Shown one piece after another: positions 17,535 through 27,834 of a stretch of 64,000 nt of DNA. The notes under the pieces were generated by a model. The model was given only the letters and a program-made list of their open reading frames with translations, searched no databases and had not been told where the DNA came from. The position numbers were made by a program, and so were the translations under genes. Where the stretch lies: contig NZ_CP152407.1 of assembly GCF_038958875.1 (NCBI RefSeq), positions 4,528,501 to 4,592,500 of the forward strand. Direction: 5' to 3'. This DNA comes from Acidovorax sp. FHTAMBA (lineage in GTDB: Bacteria > Pseudomonadota > Gammaproteobacteria > Burkholderiales > Burkholderiaceae_C). Positions within the stretch are counted from its first letter, which is position 1; every line of letters starts with the position of its first letter.

Positions 17535-18040
17535 ACAGTCCCCTGAACCACCACTTGTCTTGGATGTCGATGCGATTGGGTCCGTCGGCGGGGTTGGTGC
17601 ATGCCCGGCGCTGGAAATGGCGGTCCAGAACGCATGCCGCCCCCTGTGAAGGGTGCAACACCGCAGTTGCGCCAGGCCCCACCCACACACAATGGCACAC
17701 TGGCGCCGCTTGCCTGCAGGTCTTGGTCGTCAAGCCGCTGCCCAAATCCCCATAGCGTTTGCGCCCTGAACACCTGCGTTGGCGTTCTCCGCGGTTTCCT
17801 CCCCCGAGGCTTGTGCGACACCTGCCCTCAGGTCGGGGGCGCTTGTCGCTCGGGGGGTGTTCCGGGCAGGTATCCCACAACCCTAAACAGTTGCTGCCGC
17901 TCGCTTGGTAGGCAATGAAAGACTGCTACCTGCGTGGAAACAGGCATTGGCTCAATCCGATCTGCGTTCTCCCCAGACTGAAATCTGCCTAACGGAGGTT
18001 TCCCGCGCTTCGTCTTCTGGAATTGAGTTGATTGTCCGAA
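17535..18040. other. Non-coding stretch downstream of the IS91 transposase; candidate element end
   Basis: 506 bp without a convincing gene. It contains a long-range inverted repeat ACCTGCCC (17820-17827) / GGGCAGGT (17864-17871) in GC-rich sequence, which could be part of the IS91 origin end. I could not identify the exact terminus. Confidence 0.4.
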
Positions 18041-18349
18041 TCACCACTGCCTGAACACCGCCGCCGCCACGATACCAGCTGCGATCGCGGGCAATGGCTT
18101 CTTGAACACCAGCATCACCAGCGCCGTGGTAGCCAGCGCCATACGGGCGCCGCCGTCGCCATTCACCGCGAGTGGCGCGAGCAGGGCTACCAGCACCGAG
18201 CCCGACATGGCGGCGATGAAGCGCCGCACACGCGGGCCGATAGGTACGAAGGCCATGACGTAGACGCCGCCCCAGCGCGTGGCCAAGGTCACCAGCGTCA
18301 TCACGGCCACGATCAGCAGCGTGCCCCCGCCCAGGGTTTCAACGCTCAT
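18041..18349 (-). CDS. azlD: AzlD family branched-chain amino acid exporter subunit
   Basis: 102-aa small membrane protein with three to four hydrophobic segments, typical size and sequence for AzlD (TRWGGVYVMAFVPIGPRVRR). It pairs with AzlC to form an amino acid efflux system at the inner membrane. The ATG at 18349 has GGAG upstream and overlaps the end of azlC by 11 bases. Transcribed away from the LysR gene. Confidence 0.88.
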   Translation of the reverse strand: MSVETLGGGTLLIVAVMTLVTLATRWGGVYVMAFVPIGPRVRRFIAAMSGSVLVALLAPLAVNGDGGARMALATTALVMLVFKKPLPAIAAGIVAAAVFRQW

Positions 18350-19061
18350 CGCCACGCTCCATCCACAACAGGCCCAGCAGACCGCCGGCCAACGCGCCGG
18401 TCACCACGTGGCTGTTCTCGGGCAGCCAGCGGTGCGCGGCCAGCGACGCGCAGGCCGCCACCGCCCAGATGGCGAGCAGGCGCGGGTTCTTCTGACCGCC
18501 CACTGCCATGGCCAGAAGAAAACAGCCCATCACCATGTCCAGGCCCCAGCGCCGCGCGTCGACGATCAGGTCGCCCACCTGCGTGCCCAGCCAGGTACCC
18601 AGCACCCAGAACACCCAAAGCGCCAGGCCACCGCCCAGCAACAGACCCAAGCCGGGCTGGCCGCGGCCAAACGCCTGCATGCTCAGCGCCCAGTTGGCAT
18701 CGGACGCCAGCACCATTACGCCGTAGCGCCGTGTGGTTGGCAGCTGGCGCAGCCAGGGGTAAAGCGTGGCGCCCATCAGAAGGTGGCGCGCGTTGATGGC
18801 GAACACCGTCAGCACCAACGCCAGCATCGGCACCTGTTGCCCCCACAGATCCAGCACCGCAAACTGCGCCGCGCCGGCAAACACCAGGGTGCTCATACCC
18901 ACCGCCGAGGCGGCGCTCAGCCCGTGTTGCAGGGCCGCTAGACCAAAGGCGGCGCCGAACACTGCCACGAAGGCGCCGATGGGCACCATCTGCCGGAAAC
19001 CCGTCCACACCAACTGGCGGGTGAGGGCGCTTTGCCCGAGAAAGTTGTCGTGCGTGGTCAT
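18339..19061 (-). CDS. azlC: AzlC family branched-chain amino acid exporter
   Basis: 240-aa inner-membrane permease. The family signature region GMSTLVFAGAAQFAVLDLWG and the NARHLLMGATL segment are clear; length is normal. A TTG 14 codons upstream would extend the frame but ATG 19061 is preferred. With AzlD it exports branched-chain or related amino acids. Divergent from a LysR gene 88 bp away, the usual arrangement for LysE/AzlCD-type exporters. Confidence 0.9.
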   Translation of the reverse strand: MTTHDNFLGQSALTRQLVWTGFRQMVPIGAFVAVFGAAFGLAALQHGLSAASAVGMSTLVFAGAAQFAVLDLWGQQVPMLALVLTVFAINARHLLMGATLYPWLRQLPTTRRYGVMVLASDANWALSMQAFGRGQPGLGLLLGGGLALWVFWVLGTWLGTQVGDLIVDARRWGLDMVMGCFLLAMAVGGQKNPRLLAIWAVAACASLAAHRWLPENSHVVTGALAGGLLGLLWMERGDER

Positions 19062-19149
19062 GTACGTGACTGTGCGGTGTTTTTGGCTCTCCGAAAAGCG
19101 CAAAATTCACATCGTTTCCATTCGATAAACGCATAGATGGAGCATTGAC

Positions 19150-20013
19150 ATGACCCCGCAGGACTTTCAACTCGACTGGCTCAAGTGTTTTGTGGCCGTG
19201 GTGGACACGGGCTCGCTCTCCAGCGCCGCGGGCGATGTGCACCGCTCACAGTCAGCCGTTAGCATGCAGCTCAAGAAGCTGGAAGACGCGGTGGGCCGAC
19301 GCCTGCTGGAGCGCGGGCCGCGCAAGCTGGCGCTCACGCCCGACGGCCAGACCCTACTGGGCTACGCGCGGCGCATGTTGGATCTGCAGGCTGAGGCCCA
19401 GGCCGCGCTGCACGGCGAGGAACTGACTGGGCGGGTGCGCCTGGGTGTGCCAGACGACTACGCGGCGAAGTACCTCACACCGGTGCTCAAGCGCTTTGCG
19501 CCCAAGCACAGCGGCGTCGAGATCGAACTGCACTGCGAGCAGTCGCCCGCGCTGATTCCGCGTGTGGCACGTGGCGAACTGGACTTGGCCCTGGTCTCGC
19601 GCGATCACGCGCGCCGTGGGACCCTTCTGTTCCACGAGCCGATGGTGTGGGTGGGTTCGCCGCAGTTCGAGCTGTGGCGGCGCGACCCGCTGCCGATCGC
19701 GGTGTACGAAGAGGCCAGCCTCGCGCGGCGCGGCGCCATCCAGTCGCTGGCGCAGCAGGGGCGGCGCTACAAGGTGGTCTACAACAGCTCCAGCTTGGCC
19801 GGCCAGATCGCGGCGGTTGACAGCGGCCTGGCCGTGGCCGTGCTAACGCAGTGCAGCGCACCGCCGCACCTGATGGTGCTGGGCGCGGACCAGGGCCTGG
19901 GGCCGCTGATCCCAATGGAGGTGGCCGTCTACCGCAGCCGCGAGTCACGCGGCAACAAGGCGGTGGATGGGCTGTATGCGCTGTTGGTGAAGACCTTGCG
20001 TTTGGCTGGATGA
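19150..20013 (+). CDS. LysR family regulator, divergent from azlCD
   Basis: 287 aa with the N-terminal helix-turn-helix (SLSSAAGDVHRSQSAVSMQL, residues 23-42) and a LysR substrate-binding domain. Only 88 bp separate its start from azlC, so it most likely controls amino acid export and itself. Inducer unknown. Confidence 0.9.
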   Translation: MTPQDFQLDWLKCFVAVVDTGSLSSAAGDVHRSQSAVSMQLKKLEDAVGRRLLERGPRKLALTPDGQTLLGYARRMLDLQAEAQAALHGEELTGRVRLGVPDDYAAKYLTPVLKRFAPKHSGVEIELHCEQSPALIPRVARGELDLALVSRDHARRGTLLFHEPMVWVGSPQFELWRRDPLPIAVYEEASLARRGAIQSLAQQGRRYKVVYNSSSLAGQIAAVDSGLAVAVLTQCSAPPHLMVLGADQGLGPLIPMEVAVYRSRESRGNKAVDGLYALLVKTLRLAG

Positions 20014-20187
20014 AGAAATGGAGCGCACTTTGTAAGTCGGCTTTCTATCGACTGCGTAGCATGGCAGAGTCGACATGGCGGTCTGCTCCCAGCCTATACG
20101 AGCCTCTCGCCTGTGCTCCATGCTCCGATGCACGAGCTCTAGGATTGCAACGTTGCCGCTCAAACGCTCCGAGCAATTTTTGGGGGT

Positions 20188-20195
20188 ATAGAATA
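20188..20195 (+). promoter_or_regulatory. Candidate -10 element for the cobalamin leader
   Basis: TATAGAAT about 10 bases upstream of the riboswitch 5' side, in an AT-richer patch after 180 bp of gene-free sequence. No good -35 hexamer is seen at normal spacing. Confidence 0.35.
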
Positions 20196-20203
20196 AAAGC
20201 TGT

Positions 20204-20410
20204 TGGTGCTCGCGATGCTGTTCAGGCATCGCAGTTCAACGGGAAGCAGGAGGGCGAGTCCCACACGGACGAACCTAACCTGCGCTGCCCCCGCAACGGT
20301 AAGCAGACGGGTGGTCCAAGGCATTGCCAAGGCCCCCATTTCTCAAAGTTTCGCCACTGGGTCACACCGGGAAGGCTTTGAGAAACGTTCTGTCAGCCCG
20401 GATACCGGCC
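20204..20410 (+). ncRNA. Cobalamin (AdoCbl) riboswitch
   Basis: Contains the B12 box GCCCCCGCAACGGTAAG at 20287-20303, preceded by the GGTGCTC…GGGAAGCAGG core (20205-20250) and followed by GCCACTGGGTCACACCGGGA (20353-20372) and AGCCCGGATACCGGCC at the 3' side. These are the conserved blocks of cobalamin riboswitches in the expected order. It lies 248 bases upstream of cbiM, so vitamin B12 should repress the cobalt transporter and corrin operon. Confidence 0.93.
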
Positions 20411-20418
20411 AACAAGGA

Positions 20419-20439
20419 GGCTGCGCCCCAAGCGCAGCC
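20419..20439 (+). promoter_or_regulatory. GC-rich hairpin just after the riboswitch
   Basis: GGCTGCG and CGCAGCC form a 7-bp stem with a 7-base loop immediately 3' of the aptamer. No U-tract follows, so it is not a classic intrinsic terminator. It may be part of the expression platform, which could act through Rho in the 218-base leader that follows. Confidence 0.45.
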
Positions 20440-20657
20440 GCATTACCCAAACACCGTCGGGGAAGGCGGTGAGGGGTCTTCGCCGGTGTTCTCATGTCGT
20501 CCCTTCGCATTGCTTTGCGAGTCTGTGCCAGCGCCTGCGCGTGCGCTCGCCGGGGGCTGTCCGTTCGCCGACGGAACCTGTCCTCACCTCTCCCTTGGGT
20601 CTTTGCCGACTTTTTAACCGCGTTGTGTCCAACGCATCCAACCCAAGGAGTCACTTC

Positions 20658-21335
20658 ATGCACATCGAACCAGGTCTGGTGGACGGGGCCAAGCTCGCCC
20701 TGAGCTACACCACGGCGGCCGCCTGCATCGGCTACACGGCCAAGCTGTCCGCGGACGCGATCAGAAAGGACGGCGCAGCGGCCCTGCTGTTACGGGCCGC
20801 GCTGGCCACGGCGCTGGTGTTCTGCTTTTTCGAGGTGCTGCCGCACCACCCGGTGGGCGTGTCCGAGGTGCACCTGATCCTGGGCACCACGCTGATGCTG
20901 CTGTTCGGCGCGGCACCCGCGGCCATCGGGCTGGCGGGTGGGTTGCTGATCCAGGGCCTGTTCTTTGCACCCTTCGACCTGCCGCAGTACGGTATGAACG
21001 TGACCACGCTGCTGGTGCCGCTGTTCGCCACCGCGGCGCTGGCTCGCCGCGTGATTCCCGACCAGATGGCCTATGTGGATCTGCGCTACGGCCAGGCCCT
21101 GAAGCTGTCGCTGGCCTACCAGGGCGGCATCGTGCTGTGGGTGGGTTTCTGGGCGCTCTACGGGCGTGGCCTGGGCGCCGAGAACCTGGTGAGCATCGGC
21201 AGCTTCGGCGCCGCCTACATGAGCGTGGTGCTGGCCGAGCCGCTGATCGATCTGGCCGTGCTCGCACTGGCCAAGACGCTGCGTGGCCTGCAGGGCAGCG
21301 CGGTGGTGGATCGCCGTCTGCACCAGGCCGCCTGA
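20658..21335 (+). CDS. cbiM: CbiM-type cobalt transporter substrate-binding membrane protein
   Basis: 225-aa membrane protein of the ECF-type cobalt/nickel S-component family. The N-terminal MHIEPGLVDGAK carries the His of the metal-binding Met-His motif; FFEVLPHHPVGVSEVHLILG and FDLPQYGMNVTTLL are hallmark segments. AAGGAG precedes the ATG at 20658. It is the first gene under the riboswitch, so it should feed Co2+ to the chelatase encoded two genes on. No CbiN, CbiQ or CbiO gene is adjacent. Confidence 0.9.
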   Translation: MHIEPGLVDGAKLALSYTTAAACIGYTAKLSADAIRKDGAAALLLRAALATALVFCFFEVLPHHPVGVSEVHLILGTTLMLLFGAAPAAIGLAGGLLIQGLFFAPFDLPQYGMNVTTLLVPLFATAALARRVIPDQMAYVDLRYGQALKLSLAYQGGIVLWVGFWALYGRGLGAENLVSIGSFGAAYMSVVLAEPLIDLAVLALAKTLRGLQGSAVVDRRLHQAA

Positions 21336-21348
21336 CCGGGGGCACACC

Positions 21349-22131
21349 ATGGGCCTCGGAACGGTCTGGTTTGTGGGGGCGGGTCCGGGCGACCCGGACC
21401 TGGTCACGGTCAAGGGGCGCGACCTGATCGCGCGCGCCGGGGCCATCCTGTTCGCCGGTTCGCTGGTGAACGAGGCGGCCACCCGCTGGGCACCGCCGGG
21501 TTGCCTGATCGCGGACAGCAAGGACATGACGCTGGAGCAGATGTCGGCCTGGCTGATCGCAAACGCGGCGCGCTGCGACACCGTGGTGCGCCTGCAAACC
21601 GGCGACCCGGCCCTCTACGGCACGCTCATCGAACTGGTGCAGCCGCTGGACGCCGCGGGCGTGCCGGTGGCGGTGGTGCCGGGCGTGTCTTCGGCCATGG
21701 CCTCGGCGGCGGCGGCGGTCGAGAGTTTCACCTTGCCCGAGGTCACGCAGACCACCATCTTCACGCGGGTGGAAGGCCGCACGCCCATGCCCGACGGCGA
21801 GGACCTCGCCGCGCTGGCGGCGCACCGCACGACCTTGTGCATCTTTCTGTCCATCACGCTGCTGCACAAGGTGGAAGCCGGCCTGCGCGCCGCCGGCTGG
21901 TCCGACGACGCGCCGGTGCTCGTGGTGCACAAGGCCAGCTGGCCCGGCGAAGAGCGCATCGTGCGCGGCACGCTGGCCACCATCAAACAACAGTGCCGCG
22001 ACGCTGGCATCGTCAGCCAGGCCATGGTGATCGCCAGCCCCACGCTGGGCGCGCGCCACTGGCCCGAGCTGACCCGGTCCCGGCTCTACGACCCGGGCTT
22101 CACACACCGCTTCAGGAAAGCCACGACATGA
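21349..22131 (+). CDS. cobM: Precorrin-4/cobalt-precorrin-4 C11-methyltransferase (CobM/CbiF)
   Basis: 260-aa SAM-dependent tetrapyrrole methylase. FVGAGPGDPDLVTVKGRDLI at residues 8-27 is the family SAM loop; RLQTGDPALYGTLIEL and VPGVSSAMASAAA are the other conserved blocks. It methylates C11 of cobalt-precorrin-4. Overlaps cbiX by 4 bases (ATGA). Confidence 0.94.
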   Translation: MGLGTVWFVGAGPGDPDLVTVKGRDLIARAGAILFAGSLVNEAATRWAPPGCLIADSKDMTLEQMSAWLIANAARCDTVVRLQTGDPALYGTLIELVQPLDAAGVPVAVVPGVSSAMASAAAAVESFTLPEVTQTTIFTRVEGRTPMPDGEDLAALAAHRTTLCIFLSITLLHKVEAGLRAAGWSDDAPVLVVHKASWPGEERIVRGTLATIKQQCRDAGIVSQAMVIASPTLGARHWPELTRSRLYDPGFTHRFRKATT

Positions 22132-23018
22132 ATCACACCACGATCCTGCTGGTGGGCCACGGCTCGCGCGAGGACACCGGCAACCAGGAAATCCGCGTCT
22201 TCGTCGACCAGTGGCGCGCGCGCCAGCCGGCCTGGCGCATCGAGGTCTGCTTCATCGAATTTGCCGCGCCCTCGCTGCACGATGGCCTGCTGGCCGCGGC
22301 GCGGTCGTCGCGCCGCGTGCTGGTGCTGCCACTGATCCTGAATGCCGCCGGTCACGCCAAGATGGAGATTCCCGAGGCCATCGAGCACGCCCGCGAGCAC
22401 GCACCCGGCGTCGAGTTCCTCTACGGCCCGCACCTGAGCGCCTGCGACCCCATCCTCGCCATCCTCAAGCGCCGCCTGCGCCAGGCCATGGCCACGCTGG
22501 ACATGCCCGACCCCACCACCACCGGCGTGGTGCTGCTGGGCCGGGGCTCGTCCGACCGTGGCGCCAACGGCGACATGGCCAAGATGGCGCGCTGGCTTCA
22601 GGAAGAAAGCGACCACGAGCTGGTGGACCTGGCCTTCACCGGCATCACCTTTCCGCGGCTGGAGCGCGTGGTGCAGCGGCAGGTGCTGATCGGCCTGCGC
22701 CAAGTGGTGGTGCTGCCCTACTACCTCTACACCGGCACGCTGATGCAGCGCATCCACCGCCAGGTGGACCACCTGCGGGCGCAGTACCCGCAGATCCGCT
22801 TTGCCTGCGGCACGCACTTCGGGTTCGAGAAAGAAATCTTCGAACTGGTGGAGCAGCGCGTGCACGACCTGCTGGCCGGTGTGCCCGACAGCAAGCTGCC
22901 CTGCGACGGCTGCAGCTACCGCGAGCTCGCACACGACATGGGCCATGGGCACTCCCACGAGCACACGCACGCCCCGGTGCACGTGCACAGCCATGCGCAC
23001 GAGGGTGCTGCCGCATGA
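22128..23018 (+). CDS. cbiX: Sirohydrochlorin cobaltochelatase CbiX (two-domain) with His-rich tail
   Basis: 296 aa with two CbiX repeats: residues 1-125 (LLVGHGSRED, catalytic His 10; LNAAGHAKMEIPEA) and residues 135-270 (VVLLGRGSSDRGANGDM). Inserts Co2+ into sirohydrochlorin, committing the pathway to early cobalt insertion. The last 30 residues contain nine His in alternating pattern (HGHSHEHTH…HVHSHAH), a probable metal store or delivery tail. Cys pair CDGC near 262 is also seen in long CbiX proteins, some of which bind Fe-S. Confidence 0.94.
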   Translation: MNHTTILLVGHGSREDTGNQEIRVFVDQWRARQPAWRIEVCFIEFAAPSLHDGLLAAARSSRRVLVLPLILNAAGHAKMEIPEAIEHAREHAPGVEFLYGPHLSACDPILAILKRRLRQAMATLDMPDPTTTGVVLLGRGSSDRGANGDMAKMARWLQEESDHELVDLAFTGITFPRLERVVQRQVLIGLRQVVVLPYYLYTGTLMQRIHRQVDHLRAQYPQIRFACGTHFGFEKEIFELVEQRVHDLLAGVPDSKLPCDGCSYRELAHDMGHGHSHEHTHAPVHVHSHAHEGAAA

Positions 23019-23695
23019 GCACGGTCAACACCGTCACCGAGCAGCTCACCGCCGCCGGCCAGGCCATCGAGCACGACAGCTTCGCCATCATCGACGCCGA
23101 GGCCGGGCGGCACGCCTACTCGGCCGAGCAGTGGCCGATCGTGCGCCGCATGATCCACGCCAACGCCGACTTCGAGTTCAACGGCCTGACCGACTTCCAC
23201 CCCGGCGCGGTGCGTGCGGGCGTGGCCGCGATGCTGCGCGGAGGCACCCCCGTGGTGGCCGATGTGGAGATGATCTGTTCGGGCCTGTCGCGGCCGCGCC
23301 TGGCGCACTTCGGCATGTCCACGCACCAGTTCATCAGCGACGCCGACGTGATTGCGCAGGCGCAGGCGCAGAACACCACCCGCGCCGTGCAGGCCATGCG
23401 CAAGGCACACCGCCTGGGCCTGCTGCAGGGCGCCGTCGTCGGCATCGGCAACGCGCCCACCGCGCTGATCGAACTCGTGCGGCTGATCATGGAGGACGGC
23501 GTGCGCCCGGCCCTGGTGGTGGGCATGCCGGTGGGTTTCGTGTCGGCCGCAGAGTCGAAAGACCTGATGGCGCAGATCGCCGACGTGCCCTGGATCGTCA
23601 TCCGCGGCCGCAAGGGCGGCTCCACCCTGGTGGTCGCCGCCCTGCACGCGCTGCTGGCGCTGGCCGAGGCACAGCAACGCGCCGAGGGCGCCTGA
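23015..23695 (+). CDS. cobH: Precorrin-8X methylmutase (CobH/CbiC)
   Basis: 226 aa, single CbiC domain. RRMIHANADFEFNGLTDFHP includes the catalytic His that moves the methyl group from C11 to C12; CSGLSRPRL and GMPVGFVSAAESK are family blocks. Makes cobyrinic (or hydrogenobyrinic) acid. Start overlaps cbiX by 4 bases. Confidence 0.95.
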   Translation: MSTVNTVTEQLTAAGQAIEHDSFAIIDAEAGRHAYSAEQWPIVRRMIHANADFEFNGLTDFHPGAVRAGVAAMLRGGTPVVADVEMICSGLSRPRLAHFGMSTHQFISDADVIAQAQAQNTTRAVQAMRKAHRLGLLQGAVVGIGNAPTALIELVRLIMEDGVRPALVVGMPVGFVSAAESKDLMAQIADVPWIVIRGRKGGSTLVVAALHALLALAEAQQRAEGA

Positions 23696-24891
<1,196 letters not shown>

Positions 24892-24895
<4 letters not shown>

Positions 24896-26247
24896 ACGAC
24901 CTGCCCTCCCACGATCCCAACCGCTGCCGCGTCATCGGCGTGCTCGACGACGGCGTGGCCAGCCTCGGCGCCACCGCGCTGGCCCACCTGCGCACGGCCG
25001 ACGTGGTGATTGGCGGCGCGCGCACGCTGGCGCTGTTCCGCCACGCACTCAAGCCCGGCACCCTCACCCACGACCTGACAGGACAATTGAAGGCCGTGCC
25101 CGGCTGGGTGCGCGCCGCACGCGAGGCCCACCAGTCCTGCGTGGTGCTGGCCACCGGCGACCCGCTGTGCCACGGCATCGCACCCTACCTTGCCCAGCAC
25201 CTGTGCCTGGACGCGCTGGAGATCCTGCCCAACCTCTCGACCCTGCAACTGGCCTGTGCCCGCGTGGGCCTGGCCTGGCAGGACGCACGCATCGTCTCCG
25301 TGCACGCCGCCGACGCAGGCGAGTGGCAGCGCGGTGCCCCACCCTCGCACGGCCTGTACGCGCTGGCCCAGGCCCTGCGCGCCGAGCAGCGCCTGCTGCT
25401 GCTGACCAGCCCGGCCAACTGCCCCGACCGCATCGCCCGCCTGCTGCTGGCCGAAGGTCTGGGCAGCGACTTCCACATGGCCGTGGCTGAAGACCTGCTG
25501 CAGCCCGACGAACAGGTGCATGCGCAGCTCAGTCCCACCGAGGCGGCCAGCATGCGCTTTGCCGAGCTGAACGTGGTGCTGCTGTGGCGCACCCGGCCGC
25601 GACCGCAACCGGTGCGCTTCGGCCTGGCCGACAGCGCCTTCGAGCAGCGCCAGCCCGAGAAAGGCCTGATCACCAAGCAGGAGGTGCGCGCCGTCAGCCT
25701 GGCGCGGCTGCAGCTGCACGCCGACAGCGTGGTCTGGGACATCGGCGCCGGCAGCGGTTCGGTGGGCCTGGAGGCCGCCCGCCTGTGCCCGCAGGGCCAT
25801 GTGTTCGCCATCGAGAAGAACGAGGCCGACCACGCCATCGCCCGGCGCAACCATGCAGCTTTCGGCGTCAGCAACTACACGCTGCAGCACGGCAAGGCGC
25901 CCGAGGGCCTGGAGGACTGGCCCGACCCCGACGCAGTGTTCATCGGTGGCTCGGGCGGCGAGCTGGCCGGACTGATCGAGCAGGTGTTGCGGCGCCTGCG
26001 GCCCGGCGGCCGGCTGGTGATGAACTTCGTGACACTGGAGAACCTGGCCACCGCCACCCAGGCCCTGCAGCAGCTGAACGCCGACTGGGACGTGCTGCAG
26101 CTGCAGGCGGCGCGCAGCCGCCCCATCCTGCACATGCACCGCATGGCGGCCGAGAACCCGGTGTGGCTGGTGTGCGCCGGCGTGGGCCCCATGGGCCACG
26201 GCGAACACGGGCCGGTGGTGGCGGCCGAGGAGACGGCGCATGGCTGA
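24892..26247 (+). CDS. cobL: Bifunctional cobalt-precorrin-7 C5/C15 methyltransferase-decarboxylase (CbiE-CbiT fusion, CobL-like)
   Basis: 451 aa. The N-terminal CbiE domain (residues 10-215, methylase fold, VVLATGDPLCHGIA) is fused to a CbiT domain (residues 240-440) with the SAM motif WDIGAGSGSVGLEAARL. Carries out C5 and C15 methylation and decarboxylation of the C12 acetate. The fused form is common in proteobacteria. Overlaps cbiD by 4 bases and cobI by 8. Confidence 0.94.
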
Positions 26248-27058
26248 CGTCACGCCTTCAACCACCCCGCGCATGGGCACCCTGCACGGCATCTCGCTGG
26301 GCCCGGGCGACCCCGGCCTGATCACCCGCGCGGCCTGGGCCGCGCTGGAGTGCCGCGACGCCATCTGGGTCTACCCGGTGCGCAGTGGCAAGACGCCCAG
26401 CTATGCGCTGGACATCGTGATGCGCGCCGGGCTGCCGTTGCCCGAAACGCACACGCCGCTGCTGTTTCCCATGACCCACGACGGCGAGAAGCTGGCGCGC
26501 GCCTGGCTGAAGGCCGCGCAGACCGTGCTGCCCTGGCTGCAGGCCGGGCGCGAGGTGCTGTTCCTGGTCGAGGGCGATGCCTCCACCTACGCCACCTTCG
26601 GCCACCTCGCGCGCACCCTGCGCGGGCTGGACGAGCGGGTGCCGGTGCGCATCATCGCAGGAGTCAATTCGTTCACCGCGGCCTGTGCGGATGTGGGCGA
26701 ACCGTTCGCCGAGCAGGACGACACAGTGGCCATCGTGCCGGCGGCCTACGGCGTTGGCGCGGTCGACCGGCTGCTGCCCGACTTCGACACCCTGGTGCTG
26801 ATGAAGATCAAGCCGCTGATCGAGGACCTGCTGGACTGGCTGGAGGCGCGCGACCTGCTGGCCGGCGCGCATTTCGTGGAGCGTGTGGGCGCGCTGGACG
26901 AGCGCCGGCTGTCCGGCCCCGAACTGCTCACGCTGCGCGGCAGCAAGGTCAGCTACCTCTCGCTGCTGATCGTGAAGAACCCTCATCGCGTGCGCGGCGA
27001 GCGCATCAAGGGCTGCCTGAAAAAGAGCGGCCCACCGCCACTGGAGACCACCCCATGA
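26240..27058 (+). CDS. cobI: Precorrin-2/cobalt-factor II C20-methyltransferase (CobI/CbiL)
   Basis: 272-aa tetrapyrrole methylase: GISLGPGDPGLITRAAW at residues 17-33, FLVEGDASTYATFGHL and GVNSFTAACA follow. Methylates C20 of the cobalt-sirohydrochlorin intermediate. A short extra C-terminal tail (ERIKGCLKKSG) is unremarkable. 4-base overlap with cbiG. Confidence 0.94.
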   Translation: MADVTPSTTPRMGTLHGISLGPGDPGLITRAAWAALECRDAIWVYPVRSGKTPSYALDIVMRAGLPLPETHTPLLFPMTHDGEKLARAWLKAAQTVLPWLQAGREVLFLVEGDASTYATFGHLARTLRGLDERVPVRIIAGVNSFTAACADVGEPFAEQDDTVAIVPAAYGVGAVDRLLPDFDTLVLMKIKPLIEDLLDWLEARDLLAGAHFVERVGALDERRLSGPELLTLRGSKVSYLSLLIVKNPHRVRGERIKGCLKKSGPPPLETTP

Positions 27059-27834
27059 ACCCGGACATCACCGCCCCTCCCCGCGTCTGCCTGGTCGCCA
27101 TCACGAAACACGGCTCTGCCCAGGCGGCCACGCTGGCGCGGCAGCTGCCTCAGGCGTCGCTCTGTGTCGCGGCCAAGTTTGCAGAAGCCACAAGGGGCCT
27201 GTCCAACCCGGTGCAGGCGTACGAAGGCGCGTTCAAGGACCAGATCGGGTCGCTCTTCCAGGCCTTCGACCAGATCGTGTTCTTCGTCTCACTGGGTGCG
27301 GTGGTGCGGCTGATCGCACCCCACCTGAAGAGCAAGGACGAGGACCCCGGCGTGCTGGTGGTGGATGACGCCGGCCAGTTCGTCATTCCCGTGCTCTCGG
27401 GCCACGTGGGCGGCGCCAACGCCATGGCCGAGACCGTGGCCGCGCTGCTGGGCGCCACGGCGGTGCTCACCACCGCGTCGGACGTGGGCAAGACCATCCC
27501 GGTCGACATCCTGGGCCGTGAGCTGGGCTGGCAGGTTGAGGCGCCCAAACTCAACATCACCCGCGTCTCGGCCGCGGTGGTCAACGAGGAACCGGTGGCC
27601 GTGGTGCAGGAGGCCGGCAGCCCGCACTGGTGGACCCGCCCCACCCCGCTGCCGCCGAACATCCACCGCCACACGCGCCTGGAGGATGTGGATCTGGCCC
27701 GCTACCGCGCGGTGCTGTGGATCACCCACCGCCCGGTGGACGACACGCTCTGGCAGACGCTGCACGAGCGGCTGGTGGTGTACCGCCCGCCGCTGCCGGC
27801 CGGCAACGACGCCACCACCGAGGCCGCGGCATGA
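27055..27834 (+). CDS. cbiG: CbiG N-terminal and central domains (cobalt-precorrin-5A hydrolase)
   Basis: 259 aa covering the CbiG N-terminal and middle domains (FVSLGAVVRLIAPHLKSKDE, SGHVGGANAMAETVAALLG, TASDV), which open the delta-lactone of cobalt-precorrin-5A and release acetaldehyde. The usual C-terminal CbiG domain is not here; it is encoded by the next gene as its N-terminal half. ATGA overlap on both sides. Confidence 0.92.
   Translation: MNPDITAPPRVCLVAITKHGSAQAATLARQLPQASLCVAAKFAEATRGLSNPVQAYEGAFKDQIGSLFQAFDQIVFFVSLGAVVRLIAPHLKSKDEDPGVLVVDDAGQFVIPVLSGHVGGANAMAETVAALLGATAVLTTASDVGKTIPVDILGRELGWQVEAPKLNITRVSAAVVNEEPVAVVQEAGSPHWWTRPTPLPPNIHRHTRLEDVDLARYRAVLWITHRPVDDTLWQTLHERLVVYRPPLPAGNDATTEAAA

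Noticed and set aside
20469..20657. Leader-coded protein upstream of and in frame with cbiM
   Set aside because: The frame is open but has no ribosome-binding site and no family similarity; CbiM starts at MHIEPG with a strong AAGGAG.
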